Part shown: positions 27,868 through 35,933 of the stretch, in pieces
Layout: the number at the start of each line of letters is the position of its first letter
Numbering within the stretch: the first letter of the stretch is position 1
Assembly (NCBI RefSeq): GCF_000022205.1
Contig: NC_012029.1
Coordinates: 1,054,001 to 1,118,000, forward strand
Length of the DNA stretch: 64,000 nt
Direction of reading: 5' to 3'
From: Halorubrum lacusprofundi ATCC 49239
Lineage (GTDB): Archaea > Halobacteriota > Halobacteria > Halobacteriales > Haloferacaceae
Program-made: the position numbers and the translations under genes
The notes under the pieces: model-generated
Seen by the model: only the letters and a program-made list of their open reading frames with translations
Database searches by the model: none
Told to the model about the DNA's origin: nothing

Positions 27868-28143
27868 ATGTCGACAGCGGTGAAAATGGACGAAGATGCG
27901 AAATCAAAACTCGAGGAGCTTCAGGCAGAGATCAAACTGAAGACGGGGAAGAAGGTCACACAACAAGAAATCCTCACGCAGCTGATCGAATCAGCTGTCG
28001 AGTCCCGGGCAGAATTCGTCGACTCGTTTCGCGATGGGAGCACGAGTCTGAGTGAGACGGAGGTTCAAGCGTTCAACGAGGGGATGATCGCGTCCGGCGT
28101 GGAGACGGACGAAGATGACATCGACGACATTCTGTACGGATGA
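27868..28143 (+). CDS. VapB-like antitoxin
   Basis: The 91-residue protein begins MSTAVKMDEDAKSKLEELQA, then TGKKVTQQEILTQLIESAVE, a ribbon-helix-helix-like DNA-binding pattern, followed by an acidic C-terminal tail suited to neutralise a toxin. Its stop overlaps the start of the PIN-domain gene (ATGA). Together they form a VapBC-type toxin-antitoxin pair. The pair runs opposite to the surrounding glm genes and sits between the two glmU-like copies, consistent with insertion. Confidence 0.78.
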   Translation: MSTAVKMDEDAKSKLEELQAEIKLKTGKKVTQQEILTQLIESAVESRAEFVDSFRDGSTSLSETEVQAFNEGMIASGVETDEDDIDDILYG

Positions 28144-28583
28144 GTGTTTTCGTCGACACCGGAGTGTTCTACGCGCATCACGATACGGATGCCAGTCGCC
28201 ACGAGGCCGGGGCAGCGGCGCTGAACGCCGTTCTCAGATCGGCTGAGTACGGTCACGTAATGACGAGCGACTACATCTACGACGAGTCGGTGACGCTGAC
28301 ACACAGGCGAACGAGGGACATCGACGCCGGGCTCGAGATCGGACGGCGAATTCGGGGAGAGGGGTATCCGTCGGCTATCGAACTCCTCCACTCGTCCGAG
28401 ACGCTCTTCGATCGTGCCGTGACGATACAGGAGACGTACGCCAAACATCAGCTGAGTTTCACCGACGCGATGACCGTCGCTCACGTCGAACACCACGATA
28501 TCGACTGTGTGTTGAGTTTCGACGACGATTTCGACGGTGTCGTTACGCGTCTTGTGCCCGAGACGCTCTTTTCGAGAGACTGA
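28140..28583 (+). CDS. VapC-like PIN-domain toxin ribonuclease
   Basis: The 147-residue protein starts MSVFVDTGVFYAHHDTDASR (first acidic residue of the PIN site), has SDYIYDESVTLTHRR near residue 42, HQLSFTDAMTVAHVEHHDID near 105, and VLSFDDDFDGV near 124. The four acidic positions of a PIN nuclease are present. VapC toxins cut tRNA or rRNA when not bound by VapB. Start overlaps the antitoxin stop by 4 bp. Confidence 0.82.
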   Translation: MSVFVDTGVFYAHHDTDASRHEAGAAALNAVLRSAEYGHVMTSDYIYDESVTLTHRRTRDIDAGLEIGRRIRGEGYPSAIELLHSSETLFDRAVTIQETYAKHQLSFTDAMTVAHVEHHDIDCVLSFDDDFDGVVTRLVPETLFSRD

Positions 28584-28607
28584 TCGTCGCGCTGACGATA
28601 CTCCGAA

Positions 28608-29816
28608 CTACTCCGACACTCGATCGCGAGTCAGAACCTCTCCGGGACCGGTCGTCTCCGCTGCACCCAGTTTGACGCCGGCGTTCAGCGACGTGTTGAT
28701 CCCCGTCTTCGCGCCGTCGCCGACGATCGCCCCGAGCTTCCGGCGGCCGGTGTCGACGCGGTCGCCTTTAACGGTCATCCGGACGTTCCCGTCGTCGTGT
28801 CGGAGGTTCGCGACGTTCGTCCCGGCGCCGAAGTTCACGCCGCGACCCAGCACGGAGTCACCGACGTACGAGAGGTGCCCGACCGACGCGTCGGCCATGA
28901 GTACCGAGTTCTTCACCTCGACGCCGTGTCCGACGTGCACGTCCGGACCGACCACCGTCGACCCGCGAACGTACGCGTTCGGCCCGACTTCCGCGCCCTC
29001 GCGAATCAGCGCCGGCCCCTCGACATACGCTCCAGACCGGACCAGCGCTCCTTCCTCAATGACGATCGGGCCGTGGAGGTGGACGCCTTCCTCGACGGTC
29101 CCAGCGTTCTCGACGGCATCCGTGAACTCGGTGAGCGCTAGTTCGTTGGCTTTCAGCAGCTCCCAGGGACGACCGACGTCGAGCCACGTCCCCTCGTAGG
29201 GCGCCACGTCGATAGGATGGCCGTCGTCGAGGAGGAGCTCGATCGTCGTCGTGATCTCGTACTCGCCGCGTTCGCTCTCGGGGGTTCTATCGATATACTC
29301 GAAGACCTCGGGCGGAAACGCGTAACAGCCGACGTTCGCGAGATTCGTCGGCGGGTCGTCGGGCTTCTCGACGATCCCGGCGAGCGAGCCGTCCTCAGTC
29401 GTCGAAAGCACACCGTATGCCCGAGGATCGACGACCTCCGTGGCCGCGACTGCCGTCCCGTCGGCGTCGGCAAGGGAGCGGGGGAGCGATGCATCCACGA
29501 CCACGTCGCCGTTGAGCACGAGGAAGTCCTCGTCGACGACGGGCTCGGCCTGCGCGACGGCGTGAGCGGTCCCCAACGCCTCCGCCTGCTCGACGTAGTG
29601 GACCGGATAGCCTCGATACGACTCGCCGATCGCGTCGCGGATCGCGTCGCCGCGGTATCCGACTACGACGACGAACTCGTCGACGACACCGGCCACGGTG
29701 TCGAACACCCGTTCGAGCAGCGACCGATCGCCGACCGGAAGAAGTGGCTTCGGACGACGGTCCGTTAGCGGTCGCATGCGGGTCCCGCGGCCGGCCGCGA
29801 GCACGACTCCGTACAT
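28608..29816 (-). CDS. Bifunctional sugar-1-phosphate nucleotidylyltransferase/acetyltransferase (GlmU-like, copy 2)
   Basis: Start MYGVVLAAGRGTRMRPLTDR was chosen because upstream residues are arginine-rich and not family-like; this gives 402 residues. The N-terminal half is a nucleotidyltransferase (VHYVEQAEALGTAHAVAQAE, FLVLNGDVVVD). The C-terminal beta-helix ends with GVNFGAGTNVANLRHDDGNV and TGINTSLNAGVKLG, the archaeal acetyltransferase region. It should convert glucosamine-1-phosphate to UDP-GlcNAc, the last steps after GlmS and GlmM. Its gene is 26 bp downstream of glmM. Confidence 0.88.
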   Translation of the reverse strand: MYGVVLAAGRGTRMRPLTDRRPKPLLPVGDRSLLERVFDTVAGVVDEFVVVVGYRGDAIRDAIGESYRGYPVHYVEQAEALGTAHAVAQAEPVVDEDFLVLNGDVVVDASLPRSLADADGTAVAATEVVDPRAYGVLSTTEDGSLAGIVEKPDDPPTNLANVGCYAFPPEVFEYIDRTPESERGEYEITTTIELLLDDGHPIDVAPYEGTWLDVGRPWELLKANELALTEFTDAVENAGTVEEGVHLHGPIVIEEGALVRSGAYVEGPALIREGAEVGPNAYVRGSTVVGPDVHVGHGVEVKNSVLMADASVGHLSYVGDSVLGRGVNFGAGTNVANLRHDDGNVRMTVKGDRVDTGRRKLGAIVGDGAKTGINTSLNAGVKLGAAETTGPGEVLTRDRVSE

Positions 29817-29842
29817 GTCCGAGGCCGACGGGGTGACGGGGT

Positions 29843-31171
29843 TTATCGGCTGCGGTCGGCGGCGGCGCGATCGATGAGGTCTCGCGCCGTTTCGAAGAGA
29901 TCGTCTGCATCGTCCGCGTTCCGCGCCTCGGCGGTGATCCGCACTAGCGGCTCGGTGCCGCTCGCGCGCACGAGGAACCAGCCCGCGTCCGTCTCCACGC
30001 GAATCCCGTCGAGCGTCGAGACGGTTTCGAACCGCTCGTGGGCGAGTTCGGCGACGTGTTCGACCACCGCCTCCTTCGCGTCCGTCCGCACCGAATCCCG
30101 CCGAATCGGGTACGCGGGAAGCCCGTCGACCATCGCCGACAGCGATCCCTCCGCGCCGACCAGCGCGGCCAGCGTGCAGGCGGCGAGGGGGCCGTCGGGA
30201 CAGCGCGTCTGCTCGGGCCAGATCCATGCGCCGCTCGGTTCGCCGCCGAACACGACGCCGGGGTTCGCGGTCTCAGCGGCGACGTACGCGTCGCCGACCG
30301 GGGTGTACGTCACGTCCGCACCGACCTCGGCGAGCGTGTCCGCGACGAGGAGGCTCGTGTCCACCGGGACCGCCACGCGATCGCCCGCGTCGGCTTCGCG
30401 TCGACCGAACAGCGCGAGCAGCGCGTCGCCGGAGACGAACTGGCCGCGCTCGTCGATCGCCATCATCCGATCGGCGTCGCCGTCGTGAACGATCCCGAGG
30501 TCCGCGTCGGTGGCCTCGACGACCACGCAGGCCGTCTGGCAGTTCTCGGCCGTGGGCTCGCTCGGCCGTCCCGGGAACCGCCCGTCTCGCTGGGCGTTGA
30601 GCGTCTCCACGTCACAGCCGGTCGCGTGGAGCGCGTCGGCGGTGACTCGTCCCACGCCGTTGCCGAGGTCGACGACAACCGAGAGGTCGTCCGGGATCGC
30701 GACGGACTCCCGGAGCGCTCGCTCGTGGCGCTCGCGTGCGCCGTCTACGTGGCGGTGCTCGCCGAGTTCGTCCCACGCGCCGAGGTTGAACGCCGCTTCC
30801 TCGACGATCTCGGCGATTCTGTCGTTTTCGTCTTCGTCGAATGCCCGCCCGTCGGCCGCCCAGAGCTTGATCCCGTTGTCGGGCGCGGGGTTGTGTGAGG
30901 CGGTGACGACGACGCCGGCGTCGGCCCCTTCCCGGACGACGCTCCGCGCGACGGTCGGTGTCGGCTGGACGCCCACGTCGATCACGTCGCCGCCGCACTC
31001 GGTGACGCCGGCCGAGAGGGCGCGACTCAGCGTGCGTCCGCTCTCGCGAGCGTCCCGTCCGAGGACGACGGTGTCGGCGCCGTCGGTCACCAATGCACGT
31101 CCAATGTCGAGCGCGAGGTCGGCCGTGATCGTCTCTCCAACGCGACCTCGGACACCGCTCGTTCCGAACAT
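29843..31171 (-). CDS. glmM: Phosphoglucosamine mutase
   Basis: The 442-residue protein begins MFGTSGVRGRVGETITADLA, carries the phosphoserine loop VVVTASHNPAPDNGIKLWAA near residue 90, the metal loop VHDGDADRMMAIDERG near 222, a sugar-binding GGEPSGAWIWPE near 305, and VRASGTEPLVRITAEA near 405. It isomerises glucosamine-6-phosphate to glucosamine-1-phosphate (or other hexose phosphates). It lies in the same direction as the glmU-like and glmS genes, supporting UDP-GlcNAc production. The next feature upstream is the second origin. Confidence 0.92.
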   Translation of the reverse strand: MFGTSGVRGRVGETITADLALDIGRALVTDGADTVVLGRDARESGRTLSRALSAGVTECGGDVIDVGVQPTPTVARSVVREGADAGVVVTASHNPAPDNGIKLWAADGRAFDEDENDRIAEIVEEAAFNLGAWDELGEHRHVDGARERHERALRESVAIPDDLSVVVDLGNGVGRVTADALHATGCDVETLNAQRDGRFPGRPSEPTAENCQTACVVVEATDADLGIVHDGDADRMMAIDERGQFVSGDALLALFGRREADAGDRVAVPVDTSLLVADTLAEVGADVTYTPVGDAYVAAETANPGVVFGGEPSGAWIWPEQTRCPDGPLAACTLAALVGAEGSLSAMVDGLPAYPIRRDSVRTDAKEAVVEHVAELAHERFETVSTLDGIRVETDAGWFLVRASGTEPLVRITAEARNADDADDLFETARDLIDRAAADRSR

Positions 31172-31282
31172 ACCTCGGCTTCAGCGGCGGGAGAAAAGAC
31201 ATTTCGGGTGGTGAACGAGAATCTCGCAAGCACCGCGGGCAGAACCGTGAGTGATAGAAGCGCCCAGTGGATCGACGTGAGG

Positions 31283-31396
31283 GAGAGTACGTTTCGTCTG
31301 TCTGTGGTAGTAGCGGTTGGACGGAACTGATGAAGTAAGACTGTCCTCCGATGGCACACCGCCTGCCGTCTCGGAGAGAGTACGTTTCGTCTGTCT
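31283..31396 (+). repeat. Two origin recognition boxes (class B) upstream of orc1/cdc6 copy 2
   Basis: Copies at 31283-31303 and 31376-31396 read GAGAGTACGTTTCGTCTGTC, 93 bp apart. They share the TTTCGTCTGT core with the class A boxes but replace the preceding CACCCCTC with GAGAGTAC. A weaker partial core is seen at 31449-31460. Confidence 0.85.
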
Positions 31397-31511
31397 TCTC
31401 GAAATTCCCGCGGATGGGACGGAGATCCAGTTGTTTTCGAGCCTCCGAATAGACAGACGAGACAAACAAAAGCAGGTTTTAAGTACTTATGTCGGTTCAT
31501 CGCACGTACGC

Positions 31512-32711
31512 ATGGCCGGGCCATTCAGTGATATCGAGCGTTCGATTTTTGTCTCGAAGGAAGTTCTCTCCGAAGATCATCAGCCTGATCAGATTCTCGA
31601 ACGCGACGAGGAGATCGATCAATACCGCCACGCGCTTCAAGATGTTCTCTTCGGTCGCACCCCACAGAACGTCATGCTGTACGGGAAGGCCGGGCTCGGC
31701 AAAACCGCTGTCACGACGTATATGATGGAGGCGCTTCAAGACGAGGTCACGAAGCGACCGGACGCCGACGACGTACACGTACACGAATTGAACTGTAACG
31801 GAAAGTCTCTCTACACTGTCGTTCGCACTCTGGTCAACGGACTGTTACCCGAGCATGCAAGCGAGTTCCCGAAACGTGGTCTTGGAACGGCTGACGCCTT
31901 CGAGGAACTCTACACTCAACTTGACCGAATCGGCGGAACTCACCTCGTCGTCTTCGACGAGATTGATCACTTGGACGATGTCGACACCCTCCTGTATGAA
32001 CTCCCGCGAGCGCGATCGATCGGTCACATCACGAACTCGAAGGTCGGAGTCATCGGAATCAGTAACAACTACACGTTTCGGCAGTCGCTCTCGCCGAAGG
32101 TGAAAGACACGCTGATGGAGACAGAGATATCGTTCAGCCCGTACGATGCGAGCGAGCTCCGTACAATTCTCGCGGACCGTGCCGATCGGGCGTTCGTAGA
32201 AGGTACCTGTGACGACTCGGCCATCGCGAGGGCGGCGGCGATCGCGGCCAAGGATCGCGGAAACGCGCGCCAAGCGATAGATCTCCTCCGTGTCGGCGGC
32301 GAAGTCGCCACACGGGGTGACGACGAACGGGTCGACGACTCACACATCGTCAAAGCCCAAGAACTCGTGCAGCGGGGACGATTGCGGAACCGCATTCGAG
32401 ATCAGACACAGCACGCACAGCTCCTGCTCGAAACCGCGGCGTACATCGAACAACAAGGGGAGTCACCGGCACGGTCGAGAACGATCAAGGACCGATACGA
32501 GGCGGTCGCCGAATCACACGCTGTGGATCCACTTACGACCCTTAAGAGCATCCAGAACCATCTCTCTGACCTCCACATGCTCGGGTTTCTGCAGCGGAGA
32601 GACCGAAATCACGGCGAAGGCGGCGGTCGGTACTACGAGTACCAACTCGACCTCGATCCGCAGATCGTCGTCGAAATCCGACAGGAGGCCGAAGCCAAAC
32701 CCTCCCCATAA
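31512..32711 (+). CDS. Orc1/Cdc6 replication initiator, copy 2
   Basis: Start MAGPFSDIERS follows a box A TTTTAAGT at 31477-31484, the same box as copy 1. The 399-residue AAA+ protein has Walker A MLYGKAGLGKTAVTTYMM, Walker B VVFDEIDHLDDVDTLLYELP, sensor GVIGISNNYTFRQSLSPKVK and a C-terminal winged helix with DPLTTLKSIQNHLSDLHMLG. It is clearly paralogous to copy 1 but differs in the N-terminus and the ATPase lid. It likely binds the class B boxes beside it. Confidence 0.95.
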   Translation: MAGPFSDIERSIFVSKEVLSEDHQPDQILERDEEIDQYRHALQDVLFGRTPQNVMLYGKAGLGKTAVTTYMMEALQDEVTKRPDADDVHVHELNCNGKSLYTVVRTLVNGLLPEHASEFPKRGLGTADAFEELYTQLDRIGGTHLVVFDEIDHLDDVDTLLYELPRARSIGHITNSKVGVIGISNNYTFRQSLSPKVKDTLMETEISFSPYDASELRTILADRADRAFVEGTCDDSAIARAAAIAAKDRGNARQAIDLLRVGGEVATRGDDERVDDSHIVKAQELVQRGRLRNRIRDQTQHAQLLLETAAYIEQQGESPARSRTIKDRYEAVAESHAVDPLTTLKSIQNHLSDLHMLGFLQRRDRNHGEGGGRYYEYQLDLDPQIVVEIRQEAEAKPSP

Positions 32712-32721
32712 GACGCCACAA

Positions 32722-32955
32722 AGACAGACGAAATGTACTCTCTCACTCCTCGATGACACACGGTGCAGAAAGGAGCGGGACACACCACTGTTGCGAGTGA
32801 AGCGCGGTCACGCGACACCCCGATCGATTCGATCTGTCGGATTCGATGATATCGCTCATCGATCTGATCTCACGAATGGTTTCGATATCGGGTGACGGAG
32901 CCCCCTGACGGAGCGCCCGGTCGATTGACGCGGGAGAGTACGTTTCGTCTGTCTG
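32722..32955. repeat. Two class B origin boxes downstream of orc1/cdc6 copy 2, in opposite orientations
   Basis: An inverted copy (AGACAGACGAAATGTACTCT) lies at 32722-32742, 11 bp after the gene, and a direct copy (GAGAGTACGTTTCGTCTGTC) at 32935-32955. Between them no gene is seen. Together with the upstream pair they surround the initiator gene. Confidence 0.82.
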
Positions 32956-33040
32956 CCGAACGCACGCACCGTCGGGACGGATATTCAGTCGTTCGTCCAG
33001 CAGCGACAGGAACGGGGGTCACAGAGATACGAGGAGGAAG

Positions 33041-33125
33041 CCCACGGCTTTAGCCGTGGGAGGAATCCGACAATTCATTCCACAGACCACGAGCGGTGAC
33101 ATCCTCCCCGTCGTAAACGACGGGG
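33041..33125. repeat. Two facing IS1341-type end hairpins
   Basis: Hairpin 1 (33041-33060) has stem CCCACGGC/GCCGTGGG and loop TTTA, preceded by GGAAG and followed by AGGA. Hairpin 2 (33106-33125) has stem CCCCGTCG/CGACGGGG with loop TAAA and is the same design read on the reverse strand, with GACATCCTC before it. The intact tnpB downstream ends with a hairpin of the same type. They are solo ends of IS200/IS605-like elements. Confidence 0.7.
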
Positions 33126-33688
33126 CTTCCCCCGCACGAGGAATCCCGGCCTGTCGCCGAGTAGGTTTCAGGACCCTCTCCCGAGGTCGGTGGGACGGGT
33201 TTCGTCCCTCGCTCGGGAGCGTCCTGTGGCGCTGTCACGGGCGCTCCCATCCGCAAGCGAGTCATCGACGCCCGGTTTCTCAGGGGGGCTCTCTCCCAAG
33301 CGGTCATGCCTCACGGCACGGTCGGTTCGGTCACACTTCCCCGACCCGTAGGCCGGGTTCCCGTGCTGACGAACGACGCGAACCCCGCAGTCGGTTGCAG
33401 AACCGACCCGTGGGAACCGACGCCCCGAAATATTCGGGACGCTGGTTTCAGCGCGTCTCGTACTCCCGCGCAAGTGCCGAGAGTCGACGTAACCCTTGCT
33501 AACGTGTACGAAACGGCGTGTACTAAGCGTTTGGGTTTCGATAAGCAATCGTCGGCGGTTGCTCAGTACCATGTCGGATTCACGCCCGTCGTGAACGGCG
33601 GGATTCTCTCCTTGCATCAAGATAGCCATCCGACTCCCCTACGCCAGCCACAGTATTTATAAAAATTAATACTATATGTGAAACACAG
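33126..33688. other. Probable decayed IS1341-type element and tnpB promoter region
   Basis: About 560 bp with no intact gene. Several overlapping frames are open for up to 150 codons but show no family motif, and no HxH...Y (TnpA) transposase is present. Given the reverse-strand end hairpin at its left border it is probably the remains of an element oriented on the reverse strand. At 33652-33673 an inverted repeat AGTATT...AATACT with TTTATA forms the likely tnpB promoter or left end. Confidence 0.45.
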
Positions 33689-34993
33689 ATGGAGGGCGTA
33701 ATTCGCACCGCTAAAGTTAAACTTGACGTACCCAGCGAGCGGTGCGACGATCTCCATCAGACGAAAAATCAGTTCCTCCACTGTGCGAACATCACTTCAG
33801 AGTGGGCGTGGAAACACCCGAACGACTACTGCGTAACCTCCAAACAGAAAGCCGAGAACGCTCTCTACGACCAACTTCGTAACGAGACGGAGTTGACCGC
33901 GAATCTCGTTCAGAAAGGGATCCGGCGTGCTATTGAGGCCACAAAAAGTGGTGTTGCCCGTCTCAAAAAACAGGAGAGAACGAGTCAACCGCACTTCGAC
34001 GCGTGGAGCGTCGTCTACGACAAGCGAAGTGCGACGTTCCACCGTGACCACGTTTCGCTCTCAACTGTGAACGGTCGCGTTGAGTGTGACTACGTGATTC
34101 CCGACGATCCCGAGGAAACACCGATCGGTGAGTACCTGTTGAACGAGGACTACGAGTTCCGTATGTCCACGTTGCAGTACGACCGCTCCACAGAGTCGTT
34201 CTATCTCCACGCAAAAATGCGCCGAACCGAACGTGACGAGAAAGAGCAGTCTACGACTACTTTTGATGACGCCAAGCACAGAACAGTCCTTGGCGTTGAC
34301 CTGAACGTGGACGGCTCGCTCGCCGTGACTTCGACAGGCGTGTTCATCGGGAATGCCGACGAAATGAATCATCGACGCCGAGAGTTCGAGAAGACCCGCG
34401 GGTCGATGCACCAGACGGGCACGCGGTCGGCACACCTGTCGATTCAGTCGATGAACGACCGCGAACACCGGTGGATGCAGGACGAGCTGCACCGAGCCTC
34501 GAACCGGATTCTGGAAGAAGCCCACGAACACGACTGCACGCATATCGCGTTCGAGAATCTGACGGACATTCGCAAGCGGATGGCGGGTGCGAAGCGATTC
34601 CATGCGTGGGCGTTTCGACGCCTGTACCAGTACGTCGAATACAAAGCTGAGATGATCGGGATCGAGGTCGAGCAGGTGAGTCCGGCGTACACGTCTCAAC
34701 GGTGTTCGTCATGTGGGTTTACGCACGAAACTAATCGACAGTCGAAGCACCAGTTTGTCTGTCAGAAGTGCGAGTACGAACTGAACGCCGACTATAACGC
34801 GAGCAAGAATATCGGTCACAAACTTCTCAAACGCCTCCGCTCGGGGCAGAAGTCTTCGAGCGGAGGCGCACCCTGTCAGTGTGCGCTGAAGTCAGGGACA
34901 TTGAACCTGAATGGTGATTTCTACGCCTCCGTCGAGTCGACGGCAGAAGGGGAGTCTACTGACAAGCCCACGACTTCAGTCGTGGGTAACTGA
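33689..34993 (+). CDS. tnpB: TnpB, RNA-guided endonuclease of an IS1341-type (IS200/IS605) element
   Basis: The 434-residue protein has all RuvC parts: VLGVDLNVDGSLAVTSTG near residue 210 (first Asp), HIAFENLTDIRKRM near 288 (Glu), and ELNADYNASKNIGHKL near 368 (last Asp). A zinc finger, RCSSCGFTHE with CQKCEYE, lies between the last two. It therefore looks catalytically intact. TnpB cuts DNA guided by an RNA from the element right end, favouring element retention. No tnpA accompanies it, as is usual for IS1341 types. Its coding end overlaps a hairpin at the element border. Confidence 0.94.
   Translation: MEGVIRTAKVKLDVPSERCDDLHQTKNQFLHCANITSEWAWKHPNDYCVTSKQKAENALYDQLRNETELTANLVQKGIRRAIEATKSGVARLKKQERTSQPHFDAWSVVYDKRSATFHRDHVSLSTVNGRVECDYVIPDDPEETPIGEYLLNEDYEFRMSTLQYDRSTESFYLHAKMRRTERDEKEQSTTTFDDAKHRTVLGVDLNVDGSLAVTSTGVFIGNADEMNHRRREFEKTRGSMHQTGTRSAHLSIQSMNDREHRWMQDELHRASNRILEEAHEHDCTHIAFENLTDIRKRMAGAKRFHAWAFRRLYQYVEYKAEMIGIEVEQVSPAYTSQRCSSCGFTHETNRQSKHQFVCQKCEYELNADYNASKNIGHKLLKRLRSGQKSSSGGAPCQCALKSGTLNLNGDFYASVESTAEGESTDKPTTSVVGN
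34832..34993 (+). ncRNA. Predicted omega RNA (reRNA/sotRNA) at the 3' end of tnpB
   Basis: Inside the last 160 bp of tnpB is a perfect 12-bp stem, CGCCTCCGCTCG (34832-34843) with its complement at 34857-34868. An adjoining GCGCAC/GTGCGC stem spans 34866-34886, and the border hairpin CCCACGAC-TTCA-GTCGTGGG lies at 34967-34986. Guide RNAs of TnpB come from exactly this location, and haloarchaeal IS1341 elements make sense overlapping transcripts there. The guide would be the flank starting near 34994. Transcript ends are not visible in sequence. Confidence 0.6.
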
Positions 34994-35933
34994 CTCGTCG
35001 ATCCGCGGAAGAACCGTCGTTTCAAGAACGCGCGTGAGATCTATCTCCGGCGATCGGCTCGGCGGACGATCCAGACGTGACAGAGAACCAGCGGCGACAG
35101 TCGTCGGCGATCGTGTGCCTGTCTATGGGGAGTCCGTTTCATATTTAGTAAATAGAATGTGTTAGCTATACCAAAATAAATTTGATAATTCGTGATCTCA
35201 TGTTAACCTCAACACTCTCACGACGTGACCTCGACCGTCGACGAGCTTCACGCAGGAGCCGGGTTTTCCAAGAGAGTGCACCTTCGGAACGTTCGTCGAT
35301 ATCGACAACGAACCCGCTGGCGACGATCACAGGTACCCTCGCTAGGTCAAGAAGTATTTAGACGAATATGCAATTATACTCCATTTATAAATGTATATAT
35401 ACATTTAAATAGCAAGTTATTGGTATCAGCTCGATGAAAACGGACGGTACGTGCTGGTTATCTCTCGTTCGAATCGCCGTTTGATCGACTGCAACGCGAT
35501 CCGATCCTCGTCGCGGACCGATCGTCGCTGACCAATCGTCGCGGACCGACCGTCGCTGACCGATCGTCGCTCGATCTCTTGAACGCGATGATGAACAGCA
35601 GAGTGTCTCTGATCGACACCAGAATTACCAGATATAGAAGATATATTTAAATATGATATGATCGTGAGATAGCGACGAACATCGTCTCCCACGACTGTCG
35701 GCGACGACCCGAATCACCGAAACGGATCGGTGGCGGTTGCTCATTAGCATTACAGTCGTACTGATGTAATTAGTGTCTTAGAACTGTACACCACCCCGAC
35801 GCGGAAGATGGAGAGAGTGACCGTGAGAAGACGCCGTGCGAAACGATGAGGACAGAGGCGCTCGGCGGTGCCCACGCGATCGAGAATGAACGCTCGTTCG
35901 GCAGCGCAAAACGCTACGAAACGCCACGAAACG
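34994..35933. other. AT-rich gene-free region with 14-bp tandem repeats
   Basis: No gene with family support or convincing codon use is seen in about 940 bp. The stretch 35140-35440 and 35620-35780 is far more AT-rich than the genome around it. At 35516-35571 there are four tandem copies of a 14-bp unit, GACCGATCGTCGCT with small changes. It may be an integration scar or a regulatory/structural region. Confidence 0.6.

Noticed and set aside
33168-33629. A 153-codon reverse-strand frame before tnpB
   Set aside because: It has no transposase or other motif, and its border is an IS end hairpin. I treat the region as a decayed element.
35225-35437. Small forward frame in the AT-rich region
   Set aside because: Codon use and amino acid composition do not look haloarchaeal and the frame runs into AT-rich sequence with no promoter that fits.
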